NCBI RefSeq assembly: GCF_024300825.1
Contig: NZ_CP101323.1
Coordinates: forward strand, 2,108,001-2,172,000
Source: Natronomonas gomsonensis
GTDB lineage: Archaea > Halobacteriota > Halobacteria > Halobacteriales > Haloarculaceae
Length of the DNA stretch: 64,000 bases
Direction: 5' to 3'
Part shown: positions 16,184 through 23,845 of the stretch, piece by piece
Numbering within the stretch: position 1 is the stretch's first letter
How the letters are laid out: each line of letters starts with the position of its first letter
Position numbers and translations under genes: made by a program
Notes under the pieces: generated by a model
The model's input: the letters and a program-made list of their open reading frames with translations, nothing else
What the model was told of the DNA's origin: nothing
Databases searched by the model: none

Positions 16184-17094
16184 ACATCGCGGTCATCGGC
16201 GCCGGCGCCCTCGGCTGTCTGTTCGGCGGCCGACTCACCGAGGCCGGCCACGACGTCCACCTCCTGCACTACCGGCAGTCGTACGTCGACCGGTTGAACG
16301 AAGAGGGCTTGACAATCGAGAGCGAGGACGGCGAGACGACCGACATCGCCGTCGAAGCGACGACCGACGCCAGCGAGGTCGGTCCCGTCGACTTCGCAAT
16401 CGTCTTCGTCAAATCCCACCAGACCGAGGCGGCGCTGGCCGAACACGCCGCCTGTATCGGCCCCGAAACCGACCTGCTGTCGTTGCAGAACGGTCTCAGA
16501 CACTACGACCGACTGCTCGACGTCGTCGGAGAAGACCGCGCCTTCGCGGGCGTGACGTATCAGGGCGCCGTCGCCGAGGAGCCGGGATACGTTCGCGTGA
16601 CGTCGAGCGGCCCCTCGACGTTCGGCGGGACGAACGACGCGGGCGCACGCCGAATCGAGTCCGCCCTCGAAGAGGCCGGCTTCCCCGTCGAAGTGGTCGA
16701 GGACCCGCGAGCGTACATCTGGGCCAAACAACTGATGAGCCTCCCCATCAAGCCGCTGGCGGCGCTGACGCACCTCTCGAACGGCGAACTCGTCGCGACG
16801 CCGGAGACGCGAGGGTTGATGGAGCAAATCGTCGCCGAGGCCGAAACCGTCGCCGAAAGCCGCGGTATCGACATCCCGATGGACGACCCGATGGAAGAGG
16901 TCGTCACCACCTGCGAGGAGTCCCACTCCCACTACTCCAGTATGCTGCAGGACGTCCGGGCCGAACGGAAGACCGAAATCGACGACGTAAACGGCGCTAT
17001 CGTCGACATCGCCGACGAGGAGGGCATCGACGTGCCGGTGAACGAACTCGCGACGAACCTCGTTCGAGCCCTAGAGAAGAGTTACCTCGACTGA
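16180..17094 (+). CDS. Ketopantoate reductase (ApbA/PanE) family oxidoreductase
   Basis: 304 residues from a GTG at 16180, where the Rossmann motif begins (VNIAVIGAGALGCLFGGRL). The NADP-binding fold, the QNGL motif (LLSLQNGLRHYD) and the helical C-terminal domain (SMLQDVRAERKTEIDDVNGAIV) are all typical. The catalytic Lys is kept (WAKQLMSLPIKPLAAL), but the two Asn residues normal in this motif (K-x3-N and INPL) read Ser and Lys, so the substrate may not be ketopantoate. It could reduce another 2-keto acid within the catabolic island. It converges on the PaaI gene. Confidence 0.85.
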   Translation: MNIAVIGAGALGCLFGGRLTEAGHDVHLLHYRQSYVDRLNEEGLTIESEDGETTDIAVEATTDASEVGPVDFAIVFVKSHQTEAALAEHAACIGPETDLLSLQNGLRHYDRLLDVVGEDRAFAGVTYQGAVAEEPGYVRVTSSGPSTFGGTNDAGARRIESALEEAGFPVEVVEDPRAYIWAKQLMSLPIKPLAALTHLSNGELVATPETRGLMEQIVAEAETVAESRGIDIPMDDPMEEVVTTCEESHSHYSSMLQDVRAERKTEIDDVNGAIVDIADEEGIDVPVNELATNLVRALEKSYLD

Positions 17095-17100
17095 GACGGT

Positions 17101-17535
17101 TCAGTTCTCGCTTTCGTCGACGTAGTAGGAGGCGCGGCCGACGGCGACGGTGGTCCACTCGCCGGGGGCGCGCTCGGAATCGATGTCGACCTCGATGACG
17201 ACGAGCGAGCGCCCGTGGCGGCGAACCTGGGCCTCCGCGCGCAGGTCTCCGGTCGCCGGACGAAGATACGAGAGGTTCATCTCCGTCGTGGCATAGAGCG
17301 CCGTCTCGGGGTCCTCGAGCACCGTCCGGAGCGCGGTGCCCGCGGCGTTGTCCAGCAGCGTCGCGAGGACGCCGCCGTGGAGCGTATCGCCGTTGGGGTT
17401 CGTGAGTTCCGCGCGGTGAGGGAGACCGAGTACGGCCCGACCCTCCGACTCGGACTCGATGAAGACGCCGAGCCACGACAGCAGCCCGGTCTCGGCGACG
17501 ACGCGTTCGGAGGCCGTCTCGGGTGCGTTCGTCAT
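17101..17535 (-). CDS. PaaI family hot-dog thioesterase
   Basis: 144 residues. The HGG signature NGDTLHGGVLATLLDNAAGTAL and the strand TEMNLSYLRPATGDLRAEAQVRRHGRSLVVIEVDI are characteristic of PaaI-type acyl-CoA thioesterases, which release toxic or stalled CoA esters during aromatic or fatty-acid breakdown. It starts three bases before the SDR stop, so it belongs to the leftward BKACE-SDR-PaaI group. Confidence 0.88.
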   Translation of the reverse strand: MTNAPETASERVVAETGLLSWLGVFIESESEGRAVLGLPHRAELTNPNGDTLHGGVLATLLDNAAGTALRTVLEDPETALYATTEMNLSYLRPATGDLRAEAQVRRHGRSLVVIEVDIDSERAPGEWTTVAVGRASYYVDESEN

Positions 17536-17538
17536 GGC

Positions 17539-18311
17539 TTACTTCGGGTCCTCGGAGTGCGGTGGGACGCCCCGGACGGTCAGGATTTCGCCGTCGATGA
17601 AGGAGGCGGCGGGACTGGCGAGGAACTCGACGACGTCGGCGATTTCGGCCGTCGTCCCGGTCTTTCGGTCCACCTCCGAACGGTCGATGTCGGCGGGGTC
17701 GGTGTCACCGGCGGTGACCGCACCGGGCGTGGCGATAAAGCCCGGCGCGACGCAGTTGACGCGGACGCCCTCCGACGCCCACTCGCTCGCAAGCGATTTC
17801 GTGAGGTTGTTGACGCCGGCTTTCGCCGCGCCGTAGTGGGTTTCGTGGGGGGCGGCCTCCTGGCTCCGAAGGCTGGAGATGTTGACGACCGAGCCGCCGC
17901 CGTCTTGGAGCGCCTCGCGGGCGGCGTGGGTGCAGTTGAACACGCCGTGGAGGTTGATGTCGACGATGGTCTTCCAGCCGTTCTCGCTGAGGTCGTCGAA
18001 GTCGCATTTGAAGACGGCGCCGGCGTTGTTCACGAGCACATCGAGGCCGCCGAACTCCTCGACGGTGGTCTCGACCATCGCCTCGACGGAATCGCGGTCA
18101 CGAACGTCACACTCGATGGGAGGACCCGTCCCGGCGTGTCGCCGTCGTTGATTTCCTCGGCGACGGGGTCGACGTTGTCCTGCTCGCGAGAACAGATAGT
18201 CGTATCGACGCCTTGGGCGGCGAAGCCCTCGGCGATTCGTCGGCCGATACCGCTTGACGCACCGGTGACGATGGCACTCGAACCATCGACGGTGAACTTG
18301 TTGTCGGACAT
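17539..18311 (-). pseudogene. Short-chain dehydrogenase/reductase interrupted by a one-base frameshift
   Basis: The N-terminal part from ATG 18311 (KFTVDGSSAIVTGASSGIGRR) reads in one frame to about VAEEINDGDTPGRVLP and the rest (IECDVRDRDSV onward) continues in another frame to the TAA at 17539. Together they would form a normal SDR of about 257 residues: TGASSGIG cofactor motif, DVLVNNAGA, the YGAAK active site and a C-terminal loop. The break is at 18118-18121, where CCC on the coding strand is one base short. It may be a real inactivating deletion, a sequencing error in a homopolymer, or programmed frameshifting. Its own TATA-like TTAA lies at 18341-18344. Confidence 0.85.
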
Positions 18312-18353
18312 GCTGAAGCGTGGATAGATTCGGTGTGTGCTTAACTGTAGGGG

Positions 18354-19289
18354 TCAGAACGCGACGTTCTCCTGGCCCTTCAAATCGAGGAAGGACCGGA
18401 CTTCGTCGGGGGAGGCGATTTCGCGGCCGGTCACCTCCGTCGTCAAATCGACCATCTTCTCGACCTGCTGGACGTTGCTCTCGGCGAGTTCGCCCTTCCG
18501 GATGTAGAGGCTGTCTTCGAGGCCGACGCGGGCGTGTCCACCCATGCTGACCGCCGTGGTGCCGAGGGCCATCTGCATGCGGCCGGCGCCGATGACCGAA
18601 AACGAGAACTCGTCGCCGAACAGTTTCTCGGCGGTGTCGACCAGGTGCAGCAGGTGGTCGTGGTCGGCGCTGATGCCGCCGTGAATCCCCATCACGAACT
18701 GGATGTGGATGGGCGTCTCGAGGATGCCGCGGTCGACGAAGTGCTTGGCGTTGTAGAGATGTCCCACGTCGTAACACTCCAGTTCCGGCTTCGTGCCGTG
18801 AGATTCGAACATCGGCAGAATCGTTTCGAGGGACTCGAAGGAGTTCGGGAAGATGAGGTCCCGAGTTCCCTCCAGATACTCCGTCTCCCATTCGTATTTG
18901 AACTCCTCGAAGGCGTCGAGGATGGGGTAGAGCCCGAAGTTTATCGACCCCATGTTACAGGAGGCCATCTCGGGTTCCAGTTCGGGGACGACGGCGGTTC
19001 GCTCCTCGACGGTCATCGTCGGTGCGCCGCCGGTCGTCGGCTGAACGATGGCGTCACAGCGGTCCTTAACGCGCTCGGCCACCTCACGGAACAACTCGAG
19101 GTCCGAGGTCGGTTCGCCGGTCTCTGGGTCCCGGACGTGGAGGTGGAGGATGCTGGCGCCTGCCTCGGCGGCCCCCACCGCCTCCTCGACGATTTCGTCG
19201 GGCGTTATCGGCAGATGCGGCGACATGGTCGGCACGTGGATGGCACCCGTCACGGCACACGTCACTATCGCTTTGTCGAACGTCCTCAT
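18354..19289 (-). CDS. Beta-keto acid cleavage enzyme family (BKACE, DUF849)
   Basis: 311 residues from the ATG at 19289; a longer frame upstream covers promoter sequence. The TIM-barrel signature of BKACE is clear: TCAVTGAIHVPTMSPHLPITP, the zinc-binding ILHLHVRDPETG, QPTTGGAPTMT, ASCNMGSINFG and the C-terminal SVIGAGRMQMAL with VGLEDSLYI. Characterised members condense a beta-keto acid with acetyl-CoA and release acetoacetate plus a CoA ester; the best known, Kce, works in lysine fermentation. It heads a leftward group with an SDR and a thioesterase, divergent from an IclR regulator. Confidence 0.93.
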   Translation of the reverse strand: MRTFDKAIVTCAVTGAIHVPTMSPHLPITPDEIVEEAVGAAEAGASILHLHVRDPETGEPTSDLELFREVAERVKDRCDAIVQPTTGGAPTMTVEERTAVVPELEPEMASCNMGSINFGLYPILDAFEEFKYEWETEYLEGTRDLIFPNSFESLETILPMFESHGTKPELECYDVGHLYNAKHFVDRGILETPIHIQFVMGIHGGISADHDHLLHLVDTAEKLFGDEFSFSVIGAGRMQMALGTTAVSMGGHARVGLEDSLYIRKGELAESNVQQVEKMVDLTTEVTGREIASPDEVRSFLDLKGQENVAF

Positions 19290-19312
19290 GAGGTAGAGTG
19301 ACACACAGGGCT

Positions 19313-19320
19313 GAATAAGC
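19313..19320 (-). promoter_or_regulatory. TATA box of the BKACE operon
   Basis: Minus-strand GCTTATTC is centred 27 bases upstream of the ATG at 19289, predicting a leaderless transcript. The neighbouring palindromes (19371-19490) lie upstream of it. Confidence 0.5.
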
Positions 19321-19370
19321 GTTCCGGTCGGGACGACTTCGCAGGGAGATGTGAACTGCCCACACATCTG

Positions 19371-19385
19371 TTCAGCATCGCTGAA
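19371..19385. promoter_or_regulatory. Palindrome TTCAGC-ATC-GCTGAA
   Basis: Perfect 6-base arms with a 3-base centre, 51-65 bases upstream of the BKACE TATA box. It is the first of four inverted repeats in the BKACE-IclR gap and is a candidate operator. Confidence 0.5.
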
Positions 19386-19408
19386 TGAATTCCGCTCACC
19401 CGCGCATT

Positions 19409-19427
19409 GCCGAATCGACGATTCGGC
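19409..19427. promoter_or_regulatory. 19-bp palindrome GCCGAATCG-A-CGATTCGGC
   Basis: Perfect 9-base arms around one central A, midway between the divergent BKACE and IclR genes. The length and symmetry suit a dimeric winged-helix regulator such as IclR. A single CGATTCGGC half-site also occurs at 30740-30748, next to the TATA box of the MaoC gene. Confidence 0.55.
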
Positions 19428-19436
19428 CGCATATCC

Positions 19437-19490
19437 ATAACAATATTATGTTTGTTATTGCAGAGGCCATAACAAGCATAGTTTTGTTAT
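19437..19490. promoter_or_regulatory. Two tandem inverted repeats ATAACAA-N8-TTGTTAT, 32 bp apart
   Basis: The same 22-base element occurs at 19437-19458 and 19469-19490. Both have identical 7-base arms and 8-base but different spacers, and both are preceded by CC. The centre-to-centre distance of 32 bp is about three helical turns, so bound proteins would stand on one face of the DNA. They lie 77-130 bases upstream of the IclR TATA box. Binding by the adjacent IclR protein is the simplest hypothesis. Confidence 0.65.
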
Positions 19491-19566
19491 TCGAAGGCCG
19501 GGTCGAGACCGGAACGGATGCCGACAGTACAGGCAAATATCACGTTAGCCGTTCAGCAGTGGTGAA

Positions 19567-19574
19567 CTTTATTT
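19567..19574 (+). promoter_or_regulatory. TATA box of the IclR gene
   Basis: CTTTATTT is centred 27 bases before the ATG at 19598, which supports that start over longer in-frame extensions running through the operator region. Confidence 0.55.
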
Positions 19575-19597
19575 CCCTCGGGGCGAAAGGGCCGAAC

Positions 19598-20371
19598 ATG
19601 GCAAACCACCGCACACGCGGAAACGAGGTCGGGTCGGTCCGGAAGACGCTTCGCATCCTCGAGTTGCTGAAGGACTTCGAGGGCGCCCGGGTGACACAGC
19701 TCGCAAACGAACTCGACTGGCCGAAAAGCACCGTCCACAGCCACCTCGAAACCCTCGAAAACGCCGGCTACATCGTCAAAGAGGACGAAACGTACCAGCT
19801 CGGCTTCCGGTTTCTCGACCTCGGCGAGCACGTCAAGTACCGCAACGAGGTGTACGGAATGGTCGAACCCCGCATCGAGGCCCTTGCCAACAGCACCGGT
19901 GAGCGCGTTCAGTTCGTCATCAGTGAACACGGCGACTGCGTCTACGCCCGCATCGCCGAGGGCGAACACGCCGTCAGCACCGGTAGCAGGCTCGGACGCC
20001 GCCGGCACATGCTCCACGCCACGGCCGCCGGGAAGTCCATTCTGGCGTTCACCGACCGCGAGGAGGTCAAACGAATCATCGAGGAGAAGGGGCTCCCGGA
20101 ACTGGCAGAGAACACCATTACCGACGAGGACACCCTCTTCGAGGAGTTGGCGGAGGTCAGAGAGCGCGGCTACGCGTTCAACTATGAGGAACACATCGAG
20201 GGACTCCGCGCCGCGGCCGCTCCCGTACAGGAGCCCGATGGTAGCGTCGTCGGCGCGATAAGCGTCTCCGGGCCGGCCCACCGGATGCACGGCGAACAGT
20301 TCACCAAGGAGTTACCCGAGAACATCCTCGGCGTCTGCAACGAAATCGAACTCGACATCGTCTACCAGTAG
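19598..20371 (+). CDS. IclR family transcriptional regulator
   Basis: 257 residues from ATG 19598, 27 bases after a TATA box. The N-terminal winged helix (VRKTLRILELLKDFEGARVTQLANELDWPKSTVHSHLETLENAGYI, about residues 12-60) is followed by the IclR effector domain with the hallmark HMLHATAAGKSILAF and the ligand pocket segment IEGLRAAAAPVQEPDGSVVGAISVSGPA. Such regulators sense small organic acids. It lies between the BKACE operon and an acyl-CoA dehydrogenase, with tandem palindromes upstream, and is the likely controller of the catabolic island. Confidence 0.93.
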   Translation: MANHRTRGNEVGSVRKTLRILELLKDFEGARVTQLANELDWPKSTVHSHLETLENAGYIVKEDETYQLGFRFLDLGEHVKYRNEVYGMVEPRIEALANSTGERVQFVISEHGDCVYARIAEGEHAVSTGSRLGRRRHMLHATAAGKSILAFTDREEVKRIIEEKGLPELAENTITDEDTLFEELAEVRERGYAFNYEEHIEGLRAAAAPVQEPDGSVVGAISVSGPAHRMHGEQFTKELPENILGVCNEIELDIVYQ

Positions 20372-20475
20372 CCGAACATCGGGGGCCAGCACCTCAGTCG
20401 GGTCCTCTCCTGCTGGGATTTGGTACCCAAACACTTACATTGGATTTCCGCCTACACTCTTCCGGTAGCAGACGC

Positions 20476-21747
20476 ATGGAGCTAGAATTCTCTAACGCAA
20501 CGAAGATGCTTCGTCAGGAGGTCCGGCGGTTCGTCGACGAGGAGTTCCGTCCAATCCTCAACGACCTGCCGGACGAAATCGAGCGATACCATGACCTCGA
20601 CCCCGAGAACCCCGAACTCACGGACAACGTTCGGCCCCACCCCATCAAGATTCCCGAGGATGACCGACAGCGCCTTCGAGAGAAGGCCAAGGAGGCCGGC
20701 TTCTGGGCGATGGGTGTGCCCGAGGAGTACGGCGGCGGCGGCCTCAATCTCGTCGAGCGGTGTGTCGTCCTCGAAGAACTGTCGAAACACCGGATGGGGC
20801 TGTATCAGGCCGGTCTCGGCGTCATCGAACTCGGACCGGGACTGACCGTCGGCGAACCGTCCGCGTACCTCGAAAACGCGGACGAGTACCAAATCGAGGA
20901 GTTCTTCCAGCCGTGTATCGACGGCGAGAAACAGAGTTGTTTCGGCCTCACCGAACCGGCCGCCGGCTCTGACCCCCGGGGGATGGAGACGCGCGCCGAA
21001 AAGGACGGCGGCGAGTGGGTCATCAACGGCACGAAACACTACATCTCGTGGGCGGGAGACTCCGATTTCATCATCCTCTTTGCCCGCACCGAGCCGAAAG
21101 ACGACGACATCAACGACCACGGTATCACGTCGTTCCTCGTCCCCTCCGACAGCGACGGCGTCTCGATGCGGTCGATGCCGGTCATCCGACCGGAGTACCC
21201 CTTCGAGGTGCGACTCAACGACGTGCGCGTGCCCGACGAGAACGTCCTCGGTGAGGTCGGCGGCGGCCTCGGCATCGCAAAGCAGTGTCTCGGCGAATCG
21301 CGCGTGCTGTACGCCGCGAACTCGCTTGGCCCCATCGACCAGTCCATCCGGATGGGCATCGAGTGGGCCAACGACCGCGTCGTCGGCGAGGAGAAACTCG
21401 CAGACAAGCAGGCCATCCAGTGGAAAATCGCGAAATCCGCCGTCGATTACCAAGCCGCGAAGTACTCCGTGTACCACGCCGCCCAGCGCTTCGACGACGG
21501 CGAGGATATCCGGCATGCGGCCTCCATCACGAAGTACCAGACGACGGAGACGCTGTGGACGGTGCTGGACCGGATGGTCCAGATTCACGGCGGCGCCGGC
21601 GTCGACGGCGACCTCCCGCTGGAACGGTGGCTCCGGGAGTCCCGGGTGCGCCGCATCGGTGAAGGCCCCTCCGAGGTCCAACTGAAGACCATCGCCCGGA
21701 ACCTGCTGAAAGGATACGAAGACCCCGACCCGCTCCCGCTGAACTGA
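20476..21747 (+). CDS. Acyl-CoA dehydrogenase family flavoenzyme
   Basis: 423 residues from ATG 20476. All ACAD landmarks are present: GFWAMGVPEEYGGGG in the N-terminal helical domain, FGLTEPAAGSDPRGMETRA and WVINGTKHYISWAGDSDF in the middle beta domain, and QIHGGAGVDGDLPLERWLRESRVRRIGEGPSEVQ at the C-terminus, where the Glu of IGEGPSE is the expected catalytic base. It oxidises an acyl-CoA to enoyl-CoA with electron transfer to ETF, although no ETF genes are in the window. The weak promoter ACTTACAT is around 20430. Substrate unknown. Confidence 0.93.
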   Translation: MELEFSNATKMLRQEVRRFVDEEFRPILNDLPDEIERYHDLDPENPELTDNVRPHPIKIPEDDRQRLREKAKEAGFWAMGVPEEYGGGGLNLVERCVVLEELSKHRMGLYQAGLGVIELGPGLTVGEPSAYLENADEYQIEEFFQPCIDGEKQSCFGLTEPAAGSDPRGMETRAEKDGGEWVINGTKHYISWAGDSDFIILFARTEPKDDDINDHGITSFLVPSDSDGVSMRSMPVIRPEYPFEVRLNDVRVPDENVLGEVGGGLGIAKQCLGESRVLYAANSLGPIDQSIRMGIEWANDRVVGEEKLADKQAIQWKIAKSAVDYQAAKYSVYHAAQRFDDGEDIRHAASITKYQTTETLWTVLDRMVQIHGGAGVDGDLPLERWLRESRVRRIGEGPSEVQLKTIARNLLKGYEDPDPLPLN

Positions 21748-21758
21748 CCGCCCTTGTT

Positions 21759-22964
21759 TTAGGCCGCTTTCTCGCCGCCCTCGACGCCGAAGAACGCCGC
21801 GATACCTGCCAACAGCGTCACGAAACCGAGCGTCGCCAGCGGGACGCCGTACCCGTCCGTCGCGTCGATGACCACGCCGACGATGGGCGGTGAGACGACC
21901 GCCCCAATCATGATGGCTGCGACGCCGATGGCCGTTCCCGTTCCGGCTTCGTCGCCGTCCATGACCTCACTCGCCATCGTGAGATACACGCCGTTGTACC
22001 CCAGCGAGACGGCGCCGACACAGAGCAACACGACGAGCGCCACGGAAAACTCCGTCTCCGGCGAGAGAACCAACAGCGGGAGATAAAACACGAACCCGAC
22101 GATGCCGATACCGGCGAGGACGAGGTGTTTGCTCCCCGCGAAATAGGAGTCCGTCAGGAATCCGAAGCCGATTCGCGACCCCATCCCCATCAGTTGCATC
22201 CCCGTGTACACCAGTCCCGCGATAGCCGGCGCGAAAAGCAGGCTCTCGGTGAGGTACAACACGATGTAGGCCATCAGCGTGAACTGCGTGGCACCGAACA
22301 GCACGCCACTGATCAAAAACGGGAAGACGTCCCGGGTCGCCGCGAGGCGGAGTATTCGTCGATGCTGGTCGAGGACGCGCGTCGCCGAGGGGACGCGTCT
22401 CCCGGACGGTTCCGTCTTCGGCGAGTAGAGATAGATGGTTCCGAGCATCAGTATCGTCGTCGCCGCGACGACCCGGACGGCAGTTCGCCACCCGAACACC
22501 GACGCGATGGCGGGCAGGAACGCCGCACCCGCGGCGCCACCGAGCATCACGCCGGTCTGTTTGATGCTGATGCCGATGGTGCGCTGGTCGGCCGGGAACC
22601 AATCGAAGATACCCTTGTTGGTCCCCGAGGGAACGGTTCCGTACCCCAATCCGACGACGTAGGCACCCGTCGCGACCGTCCAGAACGTCGGGAGGACGCT
22701 CAAAAGGAACGAAATCGAGCCGATGAGCGCAAGCCCAACGCCGAGAGCGAACCGCTCGCCCGCGTAGTCGGTAACGATGCCGCCGGTGGTGACCGACGAG
22801 AAGTAACCGGCGTACAGCAGCGTCACGAGGAGGCCGATTTCGGTCGTCGAGACGCCGAAGTCGCCCTTGACGAACGGCGTGAGGACGGTGAGCGTGAGGA
22901 AGGTGAGGCTGCCGACGACTTGGATGGCGAACATGATCCACAGCGTCTGCCAGCGGGGTTTCAT
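21759..22964 (-). CDS. MFS transporter
   Basis: 401 residues, twelve predicted transmembrane helices. The first helices carry VGSLTFLTLTVLTPFVKGDFGVSTTEIGLLVTLLYAGYFSSVTTGGIVTDYAGERF, which contains the MFS loop 2-3 signature (G-x3-D-x2-G-x-R/E). There is a hydrophilic central loop (SPKTEPSGRRVPSATRVLDQHRRIL). It belongs to the anion/sugar-acid-like carriers by general pattern only. It stands between acyl-CoA dehydrogenase and crotonase genes, so import of the island's substrate is plausible. Confidence 0.88.
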   Translation of the reverse strand: MKPRWQTLWIMFAIQVVGSLTFLTLTVLTPFVKGDFGVSTTEIGLLVTLLYAGYFSSVTTGGIVTDYAGERFALGVGLALIGSISFLLSVLPTFWTVATGAYVVGLGYGTVPSGTNKGIFDWFPADQRTIGISIKQTGVMLGGAAGAAFLPAIASVFGWRTAVRVVAATTILMLGTIYLYSPKTEPSGRRVPSATRVLDQHRRILRLAATRDVFPFLISGVLFGATQFTLMAYIVLYLTESLLFAPAIAGLVYTGMQLMGMGSRIGFGFLTDSYFAGSKHLVLAGIGIVGFVFYLPLLVLSPETEFSVALVVLLCVGAVSLGYNGVYLTMASEVMDGDEAGTGTAIGVAAIMIGAVVSPPIVGVVIDATDGYGVPLATLGFVTLLAGIAAFFGVEGGEKAA

Positions 22965-23031
22965 CGAGTACTGAGAGAAGGCGAGCGTGAGGGCAAATAC
23001 ATTCCCCTTCGCATGAGGAGTGCTAACGAAG

Positions 23032-23039
23032 AATTATAT
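23032..23039 (+). promoter_or_regulatory. TATA box of the crotonase gene
   Basis: AATTATAT is centred 27 bases before the ATG at 23063; a leaderless transcript is predicted. Confidence 0.55.
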
Positions 23040-23062
23040 GGCCGTACGGCAATTATCGAACG

Positions 23063-23839
23063 ATGGCAGACAGAGTACTCATCGACCGAGACGACAGCAT
23101 CGCGACCGTGACCGTCAACCGGCCGGAGAAGCGCAACGCGATGGATATTCCGACCCGGAAAGCACTGTACGAGGCCTTCGAGGAAGTCGGCGAGGACGAC
23201 GAGGTGCGCGCAATCGTGCTTCGGGGCGCCGGCGACGGCTCGTTCATCGCCGGCGGCGACATCGACTCCTTCGCCGAGTTCGACCACATGGACGGCATGG
23301 AGTACGCCGAGAAGTACGCCCAGGGCCTGTACAACTACGTTGCGGACCTCCACAAACCGACCGTCGCGGCGGTCGACGGCTACGCCCTCGGCGGCGGCAC
23401 CGAAATCGCGCTGGCCTGCGATATCCGACTGGCGACCGAGGACGCGAAGTTCGGCCTCCCGGAGGTCGGCATCGGCGTCATCCCCGCCGGCGGCGGCACC
23501 CAGCGACTCGTCCAGGTCGTCGGAGCGGGCATCGCCAGCGAACTCATCCTCACCGGCCGCGTCATCGACGCCGCGGAAGCGAAGGAAATCGGCCTCGCGA
23601 ACCACGTCTACACCGACGAGGAGTTCGACGACGAGGTTCGTTCGATGGCAGAGGACCTCGCCTCGAAGGCGCCGGTCGCCCAGCGCCTCGCCAAGGAGTC
23701 CATCCGACGCAGCCTCGACATCGACGCGGGTCTGGAGTACGAGCGACTCGCCGGTGCGTTCCTGTTCGGCACCGACGACCAGAAAGAGGGAGCGAACGCC
23801 TTCCTCGAAGACAGAGAACCGGAGTACAAAAACCGATAA
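23063..23839 (+). CDS. Enoyl-CoA hydratase/isomerase family protein
   Basis: 258 residues. VNRPEKRNAMDIPTRKALYEAFEE, the oxyanion loop SFIAGGDIDSFAEF and both catalytic-Glu motifs (LGGGTEIALACD and LPEVGIGVIPAGGGTQRL) are intact, so an active hydratase is likely. The C-terminal EGANAFLEDREPEYKNR is standard. It is more canonical than the crotonase at 10.0 kb. It would hydrate the enoyl-CoA made by the acyl-CoA dehydrogenase at 20.5 kb. It converges with the fused ALDH gene. Confidence 0.92.
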   Translation: MADRVLIDRDDSIATVTVNRPEKRNAMDIPTRKALYEAFEEVGEDDEVRAIVLRGAGDGSFIAGGDIDSFAEFDHMDGMEYAEKYAQGLYNYVADLHKPTVAAVDGYALGGGTEIALACDIRLATEDAKFGLPEVGIGVIPAGGGTQRLVQVVGAGIASELILTGRVIDAAEAKEIGLANHVYTDEEFDDEVRSMAEDLASKAPVAQRLAKESIRRSLDIDAGLEYERLAGAFLFGTDDQKEGANAFLEDREPEYKNR

Positions 23840-23845
23840 GCCGCG

